Part shown: piece by piece, positions 51,367 to 63,383 of the stretch
Layout of the letters: the number at the start of each line of letters is the position of its first letter
How positions within the stretch are numbered: position 1 is the first letter of the stretch
DNA from: Actinobacteria bacterium OK074
GTDB taxonomy: Bacteria > Actinomycetota > Actinomycetes > Streptomycetales > Streptomycetaceae
Length of the DNA stretch: 64,000 nucleotides
Reading direction: 5' to 3'
NCBI GenBank assembly: GCA_001298575.1
Contig: LJCV01000099.1
Coordinates: forward strand, 124,001 to 188,000
Made by a program: the position numbers and the translations under genes
Notes under the pieces: generated by a model
Told to the model about the DNA's origin: nothing
Seen by the model: only the letters and a program-made list of their open reading frames with translations
Databases searched by the model: none

Positions 51367-53877
51367 ATGTCACGCACGCGTCCCACCCGCTGGAGACTCG
51401 GCCTCACGGCCGGCGCGCTCCTGCTGGCCTCGGTCTCCCTGCCCGCTCCCGCGGGCGCCGCCGCCTCCGCCGACAGAGCCGACAGAGCCGACAGCGCGGT
51501 CACCGACTACGCGATCACCGTCGACCCGAAGGCGACGGGCGCGACCATCGACGACACCATGTACGGCGTGTTCTTCGAGGACATCAACCGGGCCGCGGAC
51601 GGCGGCCTGTACCCGGAACTCGTCCAGAACCGGTCCTTCGAGTACGCGCCCGCCGACAACTCCTCCTACACGCCGCTCACTTCGTGGACCACCACCGGCA
51701 CCGCGCAGGTCCTCGACGACGCCGGACGGCTCAACTCCCGCAACCGGAACTACCTTTCGCTGGACGCCGGTTCGGCGGTCACCAACTCCGGCTACAACAC
51801 CGGGCTTTCGGTCGAACGCGGCAAGGTCTACGACTTCTCGGTGTGGGCCCGCGCGGACGCGGCCACATCCTTGACCGTGACCCTCCAGGACGCCGACGGC
51901 ACCCTCGCCGCCGGCCGCCGGGTCGCCGTGCGCGGCACGTGGGCCAAGTACACGGCCAGGTTCACCGCGAGCCGCACCAGCACCACGGGACGGCTGACCG
52001 TCGCCACCGAGGGGCCGGTCGCGCTCGACATGGTCTCGCTGCTGCCCAAGGACACCTACAAGGGCCACGGCCTGCGCACGGACCTCGCCGAGAAGATCGC
52101 CGCCCTGCATCCCGGCTTCGTCCGCTTCCCCGGCGGCTGCCTGGTCAACACCGGCTCCATGGAAGGCTACGACGAGGCGTCCGGCTACCAGCGCAAGCGC
52201 TCCTACCAGTGGAAGGACACCATCGGCCCGGTCGAGCAGCGCGCCACCAACGCCAACTTCTGGGGCTACAACCAGAGTTACGGACTCGGCTACTACGAGT
52301 ACCTCCAGTTCGCCGAGGACATCGGCGCGATGCCGCTGCCGGTCGTCCCGGCCCTGGTCACCGGCTGCGGTCAGAACAAGGCCGTCGACGACGACGCGCT
52401 GCTCAAGCGGCACATCCAGGACACCCTCGACCTCATCGAGTTCGCCAACGGCCCGGTGACCAGCGAGTGGGGCCACAAGCGCGCCGCGATGGGCCACCCG
52501 AAGCCCTTCCACCTCACCCACATCGAGGTCGGCAACGAGGAGAACCTCCCCACCGAGTTCTTCGCCCGCTTCCAGCAGTTCCGCACCGCCATCGCGGCCA
52601 CGTACCCGGACATCACCGTCATCTCCAACTCCGGCCCCGACGACAGCGGTTCGACCTTCGACACGGCCTGGCAGCTCAACCGCGACGCCAACGTGGACAT
52701 GGTCGACGAGCACTATTACAACAGCCCCCAGTGGTTCCTCCAGAACAACGACCGCTACGACTCCTACGACCGCACCGGCCCCAAGGTCTTCCTCGGCGAG
52801 TACGCCTCCGGCGGCAACACCTTCAAGAACGCGCTCGCCGAGGCCGCCTACATGACCGGCCTGGAACGCAACGCGGACGTCGTCGAACTGGCCTCCTACG
52901 CCCCGCTGTTGGCCAACGAGGACTACGTCCAGTGGCGCCCCGACATGATCTGGTTCAACAACCACGCCTCGTGGGGCTCGGCCGACTACGAGGTGCAGAA
53001 GCTGTTCATGAACAACGTCGGCGACCGGGTGGTCCCCTCCACCGCCACCACCACCCCCGACGTCAGCGGCCCGATCACCGGCGCCGTCGGCCTGTCCACC
53101 TGGGCCACCAGCGCCGCCTACGACGACGTCGAGGTCACCGACGCGGACGGCAACTCCCTGCTCTCCGACGACTTCGGCGGCGACGCCGCGCGGTGGACCC
53201 ATACGGGCGGCGGGAGTTGGAGCGTCGAGGACGGCCAGTACGTGCAGAGCGACACCGCCGCCGAGAACACCATGGTCTCGGCCGGCGACCCCTCCTGGCA
53301 CGACTACGACCTGCACGTGAAGGCCACCAAGAAGGCAGGAAAGGAAGGGTTCCTGGTCGCGTTCGGCGTCAAGGACACCGGCAACTACTACTGGTGGAAC
53401 CTCGGCGGCTGGAACAACACCCAGACCGCGGTCGAACAGGCCGTGGACGGCGGCAAGTCGACGCTGGTCGCCAAGCCCGGCACGATCGAGACGGGCCGCG
53501 CCTACGACGTCGACGTCAAGGTGCGGGGCCGCCAGGTGACCCTCTACCTCGACGGCCAGGAGTGGGGCAGCTTCACCGACGACAAGCCCGCCGAGCCGTT
53601 CCGCCAGGTCGTCACCCGGGACGCGAGGACGGGCGACCTCCTCGTCAAGGTCGTCAACGCCCAGTCCGCGGCGGCCCGTACGGCGATCGACCTCGGCGGC
53701 GCGAAGGTCGCGCCGACGGCCCGCGTGACGACGCTGGCCGCCGCCCCGGACGCGGTGAACACCGAGACGGCCACGGCGGTCGCCCCGGTGACGTCCACCG
53801 TCGACTCGGTCGCCGACCGGTTCACGTACACCTTCCCGGCGAACTCGGTGACGTTCCTGCGGATCCGGCAGCGGTAG
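51367..53877 (+). CDS. Secreted alpha-L-arabinofuranosidase (GH51) with an inserted concanavalin-like domain
   Basis: An 836-residue exported enzyme releasing arabinose from arabinoxylan or arabinan. Signal peptide: residues 1-40 (RWRLGLTAGALLLASVSLPAPAGAAAS). A carbohydrate-binding-like domain precedes the barrel (about 110-240). The GH51 acid/base is Glu391 in EVGNEEN and the nucleophile Glu478 in FLGEYAS. Between the barrel and the C-terminal sandwich (about 590-760) an LamG/DUF1080-like domain begins DDFGGDAARWTHTGGGSW. Start ATG 51367 after GGAG. Induction by arabinose-containing polymers is likely, but the regulator was not identified. Confidence 0.92.
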   Translation: MSRTRPTRWRLGLTAGALLLASVSLPAPAGAAASADRADRADSAVTDYAITVDPKATGATIDDTMYGVFFEDINRAADGGLYPELVQNRSFEYAPADNSSYTPLTSWTTTGTAQVLDDAGRLNSRNRNYLSLDAGSAVTNSGYNTGLSVERGKVYDFSVWARADAATSLTVTLQDADGTLAAGRRVAVRGTWAKYTARFTASRTSTTGRLTVATEGPVALDMVSLLPKDTYKGHGLRTDLAEKIAALHPGFVRFPGGCLVNTGSMEGYDEASGYQRKRSYQWKDTIGPVEQRATNANFWGYNQSYGLGYYEYLQFAEDIGAMPLPVVPALVTGCGQNKAVDDDALLKRHIQDTLDLIEFANGPVTSEWGHKRAAMGHPKPFHLTHIEVGNEENLPTEFFARFQQFRTAIAATYPDITVISNSGPDDSGSTFDTAWQLNRDANVDMVDEHYYNSPQWFLQNNDRYDSYDRTGPKVFLGEYASGGNTFKNALAEAAYMTGLERNADVVELASYAPLLANEDYVQWRPDMIWFNNHASWGSADYEVQKLFMNNVGDRVVPSTATTTPDVSGPITGAVGLSTWATSAAYDDVEVTDADGNSLLSDDFGGDAARWTHTGGGSWSVEDGQYVQSDTAAENTMVSAGDPSWHDYDLHVKATKKAGKEGFLVAFGVKDTGNYYWWNLGGWNNTQTAVEQAVDGGKSTLVAKPGTIETGRAYDVDVKVRGRQVTLYLDGQEWGSFTDDKPAEPFRQVVTRDARTGDLLVKVVNAQSAAARTAIDLGGAKVAPTARVTTLAAAPDAVNTETATAVAPVTSTVDSVADRFTYTFPANSVTFLRIRQR

Positions 53878-53896
53878 GGAACCCGTCTGCCCGGAG

Positions 53897-53933
53897 CGCG
53901 TGGGCGGCCACCCCGGCGGTGGCCGCCCACGCG
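53897..53933 (+). terminator. Strong hairpin terminator after the arabinofuranosidase gene
   Basis: A perfect 16-bp stem (53897-53912 with 53918-53933) and a 5-base loop, 20 bp after the stop; no U-tract. It is the most stable simple hairpin seen in the window. The following 55 bp show nothing else of note. Confidence 0.75.
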
Positions 53934-53987
53934 CGGGTCGTCGCAGGTGACGGCGTGCGAGCCGGGGGCGGGCCCTAACATGGGGGG

Positions 53988-54206
53988 ATGGATCAGGAAG
54001 GGTACCCTTACTTGGGTGGGCCTCCCGTGGTCGTGGAGGCGCGGGTGGCACCGGTGGCGTCGTCCGCTGCCCGCGTGGGCGGGACCGTGTCTCCCCGGCC
54101 GCGCGCGGACGCCGTCCGTACCGCCCGCCGCGCCGCGACCGGCCGCACCCGTCCCGACCCAGACCCCCCACCCCCCGGAGGCACCCGCCCATGGCCACGT
54201 CCGTAG
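53988..54206 (+). CDS. Small ORF before the M14 peptidase gene (uncertain)
   Basis: A 72-codon frame starting ATG 53988 directly after GGGGGG. It begins MDQEGYPYLGGPPVVVEARV and ends in a proline/arginine-rich tail that overlaps the peptidase gene by 16 bases. No domain is recognised, and the second half is the composition expected of a chance frame in GC-rich DNA. It may be a real leader ORF or nothing. Confidence 0.3.
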   Translation: MDQEGYPYLGGPPVVVEARVAPVASSAARVGGTVSPRPRADAVRTARRAATGRTRPDPDPPPPGGTRPWPRP

Positions 54207-55645
54207 CCCAGCCGCCCCTGTCGCCGTGGACCAGCCGTGCCACGGACGTGCCGCGCACCGATGCCTACCCGACGGTGGACCAACTCCTCGCCTCCTTCCG
54301 GGAACTGACGGTCACTCACCCCACGCTGGTCCGCGAACGCCGCATCGGCACCTCGCGGCTGGGCGAGCCCATCCCGTGCTTCACCGTCGCCGAACCCGGA
54401 CTCGGACTCGGCGAACCCGGACCCGACGACCCGGCGAGCGCCGAACCCGGGCCGCGCGCACCGGAGTTCCTCATCGTCGGCGGCGTGCACCCCAACGAGC
54501 CCGTCGGGTACGTCACCGCGCTGCACCTCGCCACCGCCCTGTGCCAGGACCCCGCCCTGCGCGGCCACTTCGGCGCCCGCTGGCACGTGGTGCCCTGCAT
54601 CGACCCGGACGGCGCCCGGCTCAACGAGGGCTGGTTCGCGACCCCGTTCGACCACCGCCGCTACGGCCGCCACTTCTACCGGCCCGCCTTCACCGAACAG
54701 GTCGAGTGGACCTTCCCGTTCGCCTACAAGGACGCCTACTTCGACCGCGCGCTGCCCGAGACGCTCGCCCTGATGCGGCTCATCGACGACACCCGCCCGC
54801 GCTTCCTGACCACCCTCCACAACGGCGAACTGGGCGGCGTCTACTACTACGTGAGCCGCCCGCTGCCCGCCCTGCACGACACCCTGCACGCCATCCCCGC
54901 CGCCCTCGGCATCCCCCTCGAAACCGGCGAGCCCGAGGCCCCGTTCGTGCCGCGCCACGCCGAAGCCGTGTACGGCTGCATCGACATGAGGGACGCCTAC
55001 GACCACCTTGAGAGCGTCGGCGTGGACCCGACCGCGGGCGCCATCGCCGGCACCTCCAGCGCCGACTACGCGGCCCGCCACGGCACGCTCTACCTCGCCA
55101 CCGAGGTCCCGCAGTGGACCCACCCCGACGCCGACGACACCACCCCGACCGGCGAACGGTACGCCGACGCCGTACGCCGCCGGGCCGGGCTGCTGCGCGA
55201 GACGGGCACCGTCCTCGCCGGCACCCTGGCGGCCGTCGCCCCGCACCTGACCCTCGACACCCCGTTCCTGCGCGCGGTCCGGGCCTTCGTGGACTCCCTG
55301 CCCGACGCCGCCGACGGCGAGACGGCCCGCGCCGCCACCGAGGACGGGGACCGCGTCGCGACCGTCGCCGAACGCTTCGGGTTCGAGGCCGGCGTGCACG
55401 TCGTCCGGGTCCGCTACGGCGGCATGCTGCTGCGCGCGCTGGCGGCGGAGACCGGCGCGGGCAGCGCCACCGCCGAAGTCCACCGGAACGCGAGGGAGTT
55501 GCTCGCCGTGTACGAGGGCTGGCAGGAACAGGCCGCCGCCTGGGTCGGCGAACCGCTGCCGATCGCGGCGCTGGCCGGCATCCAGTACGCGGCGATCCTC
55601 GCGACCGCCGCGACCACCCTGGACCCGACAACCCCCGCCGGGTAG
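54191..55645 (+). CDS. M14 family zinc carboxypeptidase-like protein
   Basis: A 484-residue metallocarboxypeptidase family protein. The zinc ligands His100 and Glu103 lie in GGVHPNEP, and His210 in TLHNGE. The N-terminal DQLLASFRELTVTHPTLVRERRIGTSRLGEPI is typical of M14 folding. No signal peptide was found, so it is probably cytosolic; it may hydrolyse a small peptide or amidated compound. The gene lies just before an amidohydrolase that is transcribed in the same direction. GGAGG precedes ATG 54191. Confidence 0.85.
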   Translation: MATSVAQPPLSPWTSRATDVPRTDAYPTVDQLLASFRELTVTHPTLVRERRIGTSRLGEPIPCFTVAEPGLGLGEPGPDDPASAEPGPRAPEFLIVGGVHPNEPVGYVTALHLATALCQDPALRGHFGARWHVVPCIDPDGARLNEGWFATPFDHRRYGRHFYRPAFTEQVEWTFPFAYKDAYFDRALPETLALMRLIDDTRPRFLTTLHNGELGGVYYYVSRPLPALHDTLHAIPAALGIPLETGEPEAPFVPRHAEAVYGCIDMRDAYDHLESVGVDPTAGAIAGTSSADYAARHGTLYLATEVPQWTHPDADDTTPTGERYADAVRRRAGLLRETGTVLAGTLAAVAPHLTLDTPFLRAVRAFVDSLPDAADGETARAATEDGDRVATVAERFGFEAGVHVVRVRYGGMLLRALAAETGAGSATAEVHRNARELLAVYEGWQEQAAAWVGEPLPIAALAGIQYAAILATAATTLDPTTPAG

Positions 55646-55750
55646 CCGCGAGTCGACCCCAGACATCGGCGTCAGCCGCCGCCCGCCGCGCACGACCGCC
55701 ACCGCCGCGACCGGTCCCCAGCCGTCCGCCGCCCGCCCCGGGAGCCCCGC

Positions 55751-57274
55751 TTGACCAGCACCGAACCGCAGACCGAACCGCAGGCCGCACCCCGCGCCGC
55801 CGACCCGCGTCCGCTCACCCTCGTGGGCGCCCGCCTCGGCGCGGGCGCCCGGCCCGCCGACGTCCGCATCGAGCACGGCCGGATCACCGTCGTCGGCACG
55901 GACCTGCCCGCGGCCCCCGGCGAACGCCGCGTCGACCTCGACGGCCGCACCGTCCTGCCGGGCCTGTGGGACGCCCACGTGCACCTCACCCAGTGGGCGG
56001 GCCTCAGACGCCGTACGGACCTGTCGGGGACGCGTTCGGCGCGGGAGGCCGTCGAGGCCGTGCGGGCGGCGCAGCAGGGGTTGCCCGTAGGGGAACTGTT
56101 CGCCGGGTACGGCTTCCGGGACGGGCTGTGGCCCGACGTGCCGCACAAGGGGCTGCTGGACGCGGTCGCGCCCGACCGGCCCGTCGCCCTGCTCAGCGCC
56201 GACCTGCACGCGGTCTGGCTGAACTCCGCGTGCCTGGCCCTCCTCGGCCGCGCCGAGCACCCGACGGGGCTGCTGCGCGAGCACGACTGCATGGCCGCCG
56301 TCGCCGACCTGCCCGAGGCGCCCGCCGCCACCGCCGACCGCTGGGCGGCCGAGGCGTGCGCCGCCGCCGCGGCCCGCGGCGTCACCGGCATCACCGACTT
56401 CGAGTACGCCGACAACGCCGCCGACTGGACCCGGCGCGCCGCCACCGCCCCGCCCGCCGTGCGCGTGGAGGCCGCCGTCTACCCGCACTGGCTGCCCGCC
56501 GCGATCGACCGCGGCCTGCGCACCGGCGACGTCCTGCCCGGTACCGGCGGCCGGGTCCGGTTCGGCCCGCTGAAGCTGATCACCGACGGCTCCCTCAACA
56601 CCCGCACCGCCTGGTGCCACCAGCCCTACCCCGGTCTGGAGGACACCCCGGACGCGTACGGCATCGAACAGATCCCCTACGAGCAACTGGTCACCCTGAT
56701 GCGGCAGGCGTCCGCCCACGGCATCGAGGCCGCCGTGCACGCCATCGGCGACCGGGCCAACACCGCCGCCCTGGACGCCTTCGCCGCCGTCCGCTGCAAG
56801 GGCCGTATCGAACACGCCCAGCTGCTCGACCCGGCCGACCTGCCGCGCTTCGCCGCGCTGGGCGTCACCGCCGGGGTGCAGCCCGCGCACGCCCTCGACG
56901 ACCGCGACGTGGCCGACCGGCACTGGCACGGCCGCACCGCCCACGCCTTCCCCTACGCCGAGCTGCTGGCCGCGGGCGCCCGCCTCGAACTCGGCTCGGA
57001 CGCGCCCGTCTCCCCGTTGGACCCCTGGCTGGGCATCGCCGCCGCGGTCAGCCGCACCGGCGACGAGCGCCCCTCCTGGCACCCCGAACAGGAGCTGACC
57101 ACCGCGGCGGCCCTGGTCGCGGCGGCCCGCGGCCGACGGCTGCTGCGCGTCGGCGACACCGCCGACCTGGCCGTCGTCGACACCGACCCGCTCACCGCGG
57201 ACGTCCGCACGCTGCGGGAGATGCCGGTGCATGCGACGCTGCTCGGCGGGGAATGGACGTACGGGCCGTACTGA
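55751..57274 (+). CDS. Amidohydrolase family protein (YtcJ-like)
   Basis: A 507-residue metal-dependent hydrolase. It has the metal-binding LPGLWDAHVHLTQW, LHAVWLNSACLALL, KLITDGSLNTRTAW, VHAIGDRAN, IEHAQLLDP and the aspartate LGSDAPVSPLDPW. YtcJ-like proteins act on amide or carbamate bonds; the real substrate is not known. The TTG at 55751 has GGGAGC upstream and gives the normal length. It probably forms a unit with the M14 gene 105 bp upstream. Confidence 0.85.
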   Translation: MTSTEPQTEPQAAPRAADPRPLTLVGARLGAGARPADVRIEHGRITVVGTDLPAAPGERRVDLDGRTVLPGLWDAHVHLTQWAGLRRRTDLSGTRSAREAVEAVRAAQQGLPVGELFAGYGFRDGLWPDVPHKGLLDAVAPDRPVALLSADLHAVWLNSACLALLGRAEHPTGLLREHDCMAAVADLPEAPAATADRWAAEACAAAAARGVTGITDFEYADNAADWTRRAATAPPAVRVEAAVYPHWLPAAIDRGLRTGDVLPGTGGRVRFGPLKLITDGSLNTRTAWCHQPYPGLEDTPDAYGIEQIPYEQLVTLMRQASAHGIEAAVHAIGDRANTAALDAFAAVRCKGRIEHAQLLDPADLPRFAALGVTAGVQPAHALDDRDVADRHWHGRTAHAFPYAELLAAGARLELGSDAPVSPLDPWLGIAAAVSRTGDERPSWHPEQELTTAAALVAAARGRRLLRVGDTADLAVVDTDPLTADVRTLREMPVHATLLGGEWTYGPY

Positions 57275-57346
57275 TGTTCGCCCCCGAGGGGGGGTGCCGC
57301 GGCTCCGTGCGCCCCCTTGTGTCGGTGTGCGCCCCCACCCATGGGA

Positions 57347-58515
<1,169 letters not shown>

Positions 58516-58519
<4 letters not shown>

Positions 58520-59667
58520 GTGTCACGGCAGCAAAAGGCTTTTCCGCGGCGGGAGTTGCCGCCGGGATCAAGGCGAACGGCAACCCGGACCTGGCCCTCG
58601 TGGTCAACAACGGGCCCCGTCTCGCCGCCGCGGGCGTCTTCACCTCCAACCGGGTCAAGGCCGCCCCCGTCCTCTGGTCCGAGCAGGTCCTCAAGGGCGG
58701 CACCGTCTCCGCCGTGATCCTCAACTCCGGTGGCGCCAACGCCTGTACGGGCCCCCAGGGCTTCCAGGACACGCACGCCACCGCCGAGAAGGTCGCCGAC
58801 ACGCTGGGCCTGAACGCGGCCGAGGTCGCCGTCGCCTCCACCGGCCTCATCGGCGTCCTGCTCCCGATGGACAAGCTCCTGCCCGGAGTCGAGACCGCGG
58901 CGCAGGCGCTGAGTGAGCACGGCGGTGAGAAGGCCGCCATCGCCATCAAGACCACCGACACCGTGCACAAGACGTCCGTCGTCACCAAGGACGGCTGGAG
59001 CGTCGGCGGCATGGCCAAGGGCGCGGGCATGCTCGCCCCGGGCCTGGCCACCATGCTCGTCGTCCTCACCACGGACGCCGACCTCGACGCTTACGCCCTC
59101 GACCGGGCCCTGCGCGCCGCCACCCGCACCACCTTCGACCGCGTCGACTCCGACGGCTGCATGTCCACCAACGACACCGTGCTGCTGCTCGCCTCCGGCG
59201 CCGCCGAAGTCACCCCGGAACACGAGGAGTTCGCCGAGGCCGTCCGGGCCGTCTGCGACGACCTCGGCCAGCAGCTGATCCGGGACGCCGAGGGCGCCAG
59301 CAAGGACATCAGGATCGAGGTCGTCAACGCCGCGAGCGAGGACGACGCCGTCGAGGTGGGCCGCTCCATCGCCCGCAACAACCTCCTCAAGTGCGCGCTG
59401 CACGGCGAAGACCCCAACTGGGGACGGGTGTTGTCCGCCATCGGCACCACGCAGGCCGCCTTCGAGGCCGACCGGCTGAACGTCGCCATCAACGGCGTGT
59501 GGGTCTGCAAGAACGGCGGCGTCGGCGAGGACCGCGACAAGGTCGACATGCGCTACCGCGAGGTGCACATCGTCGCCGACCTCGCCGCGGGCACCGACAC
59601 CGCCACCATCTGGACCAACGACCTCACCGCCGACTACGTCCACGAGAACAGCGCCTACTCATCATGA
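58516..59667 (+). CDS. argJ: Bifunctional glutamate N-acetyltransferase / ornithine acetyltransferase
   Basis: Transfers the acetyl group from N-acetylornithine to glutamate, making the arginine pathway cyclic. A 383-residue precursor that cleaves itself into two chains; the site is between Ala178 and Thr179 in APGLATML, and Thr179 is the nucleophile. Preceding residues [12 protein letters not shown] are conserved. GTG 58516 after AAGGAG. The stop overlaps argB (ATGA). Confidence 0.96.
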
Positions 59668-60601
59668 GCGAGTCCATGAGCAACGGAAGCACGCGGAAGC
59701 ACACCGCCCTGCCCAAGGCGAAGATCCTCATCGAAGCGCTGCCCTGGCTGACCCGCCACCACGGAAAGACCGTCGTCATCAAGTTCGGCGGAAACGCCAT
59801 GGTGAACGAGGAGTTGAAGGCCGCCTTCGCGCAGGACGTGGTCTTCCTGCACCACGCCGGACTCAAGCCCGTCGTCGTGCACGGCGGCGGCCCGCAGATC
59901 AGCGCCGCCCTCGACAAGCACGGCATCGTCAGCGAGTTCAAGGCCGGCCTGCGCGTTACCACCGAGGACGCCATGGACGTCGTACGGATGGTGCTCGCCG
60001 GTCAGGTCCAGCGCGAACTGGTCGGACTGCTCAACCAACACGGGCCGCTGGCCGTCGGGTTGACCGGCGAGGACGCGCACACCATCACCGCCACCAAGCA
60101 CCAGCCCGAGATCGACGGCGAGTTGGTCGACATCGGGCGGGTCGGCGAGATCACCGAGATCGACACGGGCGTCATCGAAGCACTGCTCGCCGACGGCCGC
60201 ATCCCGGTCGTCTCGTCGATCGCCCGCAGTCAGGACGATCACCATGTCTACAACGTCAATGCTGATACGGCGGCTGCGGCACTCGCTGCGGCACTGGGCG
60301 CCGAGACCCTCATGGTCCTCACCGACGTCGAGGGCCTCTACGAGGACTGGCCCAACTCCGACGAGGTGATCAGCCGCCTCACCGCCTCCCAACTGGAGAA
60401 GCTGCTGCCGGAGTTGAGCGCCGGCATGGTGCCGAAGATGGAGGGCTGCCTGCACGCCGTACGCGGCGGCGTGACCAACGCCCGTGTCATCGACGGCCGG
60501 GTCCAGCACTCGATCCTGCTGGAGATCTTCACCGACGAAGGCATCGGGACGATGGTCGTGCCCGACGAGCCGGAGTCCGACGCGCAAGAGGGGACTGCCG
60601 C

Positions 60602-60605
<4 letters not shown>
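59664..60605 (+). CDS. argB: Acetylglutamate kinase
   Basis: Phosphorylates N-acetylglutamate with ATP. A protein of 313 residues. It has [34 protein letters not shown], and [30 protein letters not shown] in the amino acid kinase fold. The N-terminal helix (about residues 17-30, [18 protein letters not shown]) is of the kind seen in arginine-inhibited hexameric enzymes. Four-base overlaps on both sides. Confidence 0.97.
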
Positions 60606-61843
<1,238 letters not shown>

Positions 61844-61862
61844 CCCGGAGAATGAGACGACG

Positions 61863-62402
61863 ATGAGTCAGGCGCAGGATCACGAGCAGACCGCCGGGCC
61901 TGCCGTACCGCAGACCCGCACCGCACGCCACCGCCGGATCGTGGACATCCTCAACCGGCAACCGGTGCGGTCGCAGAGCCAGTTGGCGAAGCTGCTGTCC
62001 GACGACGGGCTGAGCGTCACCCAGGCGACGCTCTCCCGGGACCTGGACGAGCTGAACGCGGTGAAGATCCGCAACACCGACGGCGACCTGATCTACGCGG
62101 TGCCGAGCGAAGGGGGTTTCCGGACCCCGCGCGCGCCGCTGGGCGGGTCGGCGAAGGAGGAGCGGATGCGGCGGCTGTCCGCGGAGCTGCTGATCTCCGC
62201 GGAGGCTTCGGCGAATCTCGTGGTGTTGCGTACGCCGCCGGGTGCGGCACAGTTCCTGGCTTCCGCCATCGACCAGGCCGAGTTGCACGACATCCTCGGG
62301 ACGATCGCGGGGGATGACACGTTGTTGTTGATCAGCCGGGATCCGGTGGGGGGGCAGGCGTTGGCGGATCATTTGCTGCGGTTGGCTCAGAACGTTCAGT
62401 AG
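61863..62402 (+). CDS. argR: Arginine repressor
   Basis: A 179-residue hexameric regulator binding ARG boxes with arginine as co-repressor. The N-terminal winged helix is [43 protein letters not shown]. The C-terminal arginine-binding domain has the [15 protein letters not shown] motif. There are 20 bases between argD and argR. It likely represses the promoter upstream of argC. Codon use becomes less GC-biased in its last 250 bases. Confidence 0.95.
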   Translation: MSQAQDHEQTAGPAVPQTRTARHRRIVDILNRQPVRSQSQLAKLLSDDGLSVTQATLSRDLDELNAVKIRNTDGDLIYAVPSEGGFRTPRAPLGGSAKEERMRRLSAELLISAEASANLVVLRTPPGAAQFLASAIDQAELHDILGTIAGDDTLLLISRDPVGGQALADHLLRLAQNVQ

Positions 62403-62416
62403 GTCTCAGCGGGGAG

Positions 62417-62453
62417 CGGCGGTGCGCCTTTGGGTGGGTGCACCGCCGTTTTT
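62417..62453 (+). terminator. Rho-independent terminator of the arg operon
   Basis: Stem CGGCGGTGC (62417-62425) with GCACCGCCG (62440-62448), 14-base loop, followed by TTTTT. It lies 15 bp after argR and is one of only two terminators in the window with a clear U-tract. Confidence 0.92.
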
Positions 62454-62505
62454 GTCTGCGGGTGCGTCGTGGTTGCTCGCGCAGTTCCCCGCGCCCCTCA
62501 AATGC
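62453..62505. repeat. Dispersed intergenic repeat, copy 6
   Basis: Reads TGCGGGTGCGTCGTGGTTGC, then TCGCGCAGTTCCCCGCGCCCC, which on the other strand resembles copies 3 and 5. It stands between the convergent argR and apbE genes. The rest of the gap up to 62582 has no gene. Confidence 0.6.
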
Positions 62506-62582
62506 GAGCACTCGCCCGAAGCGAAGCGTGCGCCTACCCCGCCGCAGGCAAAGGGACTGCCCCCGCCGCGAAGGCAAGGGAA

Positions 62583-63383
62583 CTACCCCAGACGCGCCGC
62601 CAACCCATCCGTACACCGCACCTCGTCCCCCGCCGTGATCAACAACGCCTCCACGTCCGGGAGTTGTTCCAGCCACGCCAGGCCCTCCCGTGAACCCATC
62701 GCGAACGCCGCCGTCGCCCAGCAGTCCGCCCAGGTGAGGGTGGGGCCCACGACCGTGACCGCGACCAGGTCCGTCACCGCGGACTTGCCGGTGCGCGGGT
62801 CCACGATGTGGGCGCCGCGTTCCGCCGTGCCGGACGTGGCCACCGCCAACTCGTCCGCCCCGGCCGCCGACACGACCGCCGCCAGCGCCCCGGGGCGCAA
62901 CGGGTCCGAGACGCCCACGCGCCACGGGCGGTGCGGGCCGGGGACGCCGTAGAGCTGGACGTCGCCGCCGCCGTTGACGCTCACCCCGCTCGCGCCGGCC
63001 GCCGCGAGGTGCCGGGCGGCCCGTTCGACCGCCCAGCCCTTGACGATGCCGGTCGGGTCGAGGCGGCCCTCGTAGCGGGTGCTGAACCAGCCGCCGCTGA
63101 GCCGCTCCGCCTCGGCGCCGAGCGCGAGCACCTCGCGCACCTCCGGATCGCAGTCCTCGACGGCGAGTTCACCGCGGGCCAGGCGCGAGACCTGGCTGTG
63201 CTCGCGGTAGGTGCTGAACACCTCGTCCACGCGGTGGAGTCCGGCAATCGCCTCCTCCAACGCCGTCTGGACCGCCCCGGGTTCACCGCCGCGCACGTCG
63301 AAGGAGAAGACGGTGCCCATGACCTCCTCCGCGTGCCGCAGCGCGGGCGGCGCGTCCGCGGGGTCGGCCACCTGTTCAGACAC
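62583..63383 (-). CDS. apbE: FAD:protein FMN transferase
   Basis: A 266-residue flavin transferase that attaches FMN to a threonine of an exported or membrane redox protein. Family motifs: MGTVFSFDVRG, RLDPTGIVKGWAVERAARHL, GVSVNGGGDVQLYG, AVATSGTAERGAHIVDPRTG and ADCWATAAFAMG with the metal-binding region. There is no signal peptide in this start (GTG 63383). Overlaps the FMN-binding gene by 8 bases, which is its likely substrate. Confidence 0.92.
   Translation of the reverse strand: MSEQVADPADAPPALRHAEEVMGTVFSFDVRGGEPGAVQTALEEAIAGLHRVDEVFSTYREHSQVSRLARGELAVEDCDPEVREVLALGAEAERLSGGWFSTRYEGRLDPTGIVKGWAVERAARHLAAAGASGVSVNGGGDVQLYGVPGPHRPWRVGVSDPLRPGALAAVVSAAGADELAVATSGTAERGAHIVDPRTGKSAVTDLVAVTVVGPTLTWADCWATAAFAMGSREGLAWLEQLPDVEALLITAGDEVRCTDGLAARLG

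Noticed and set aside
51370..54258. A 962-codon frame antisense to the arabinofuranosidase
   Set aside because: No recognisable domain; composition mirrors the codon bias of the real gene on the other strand.
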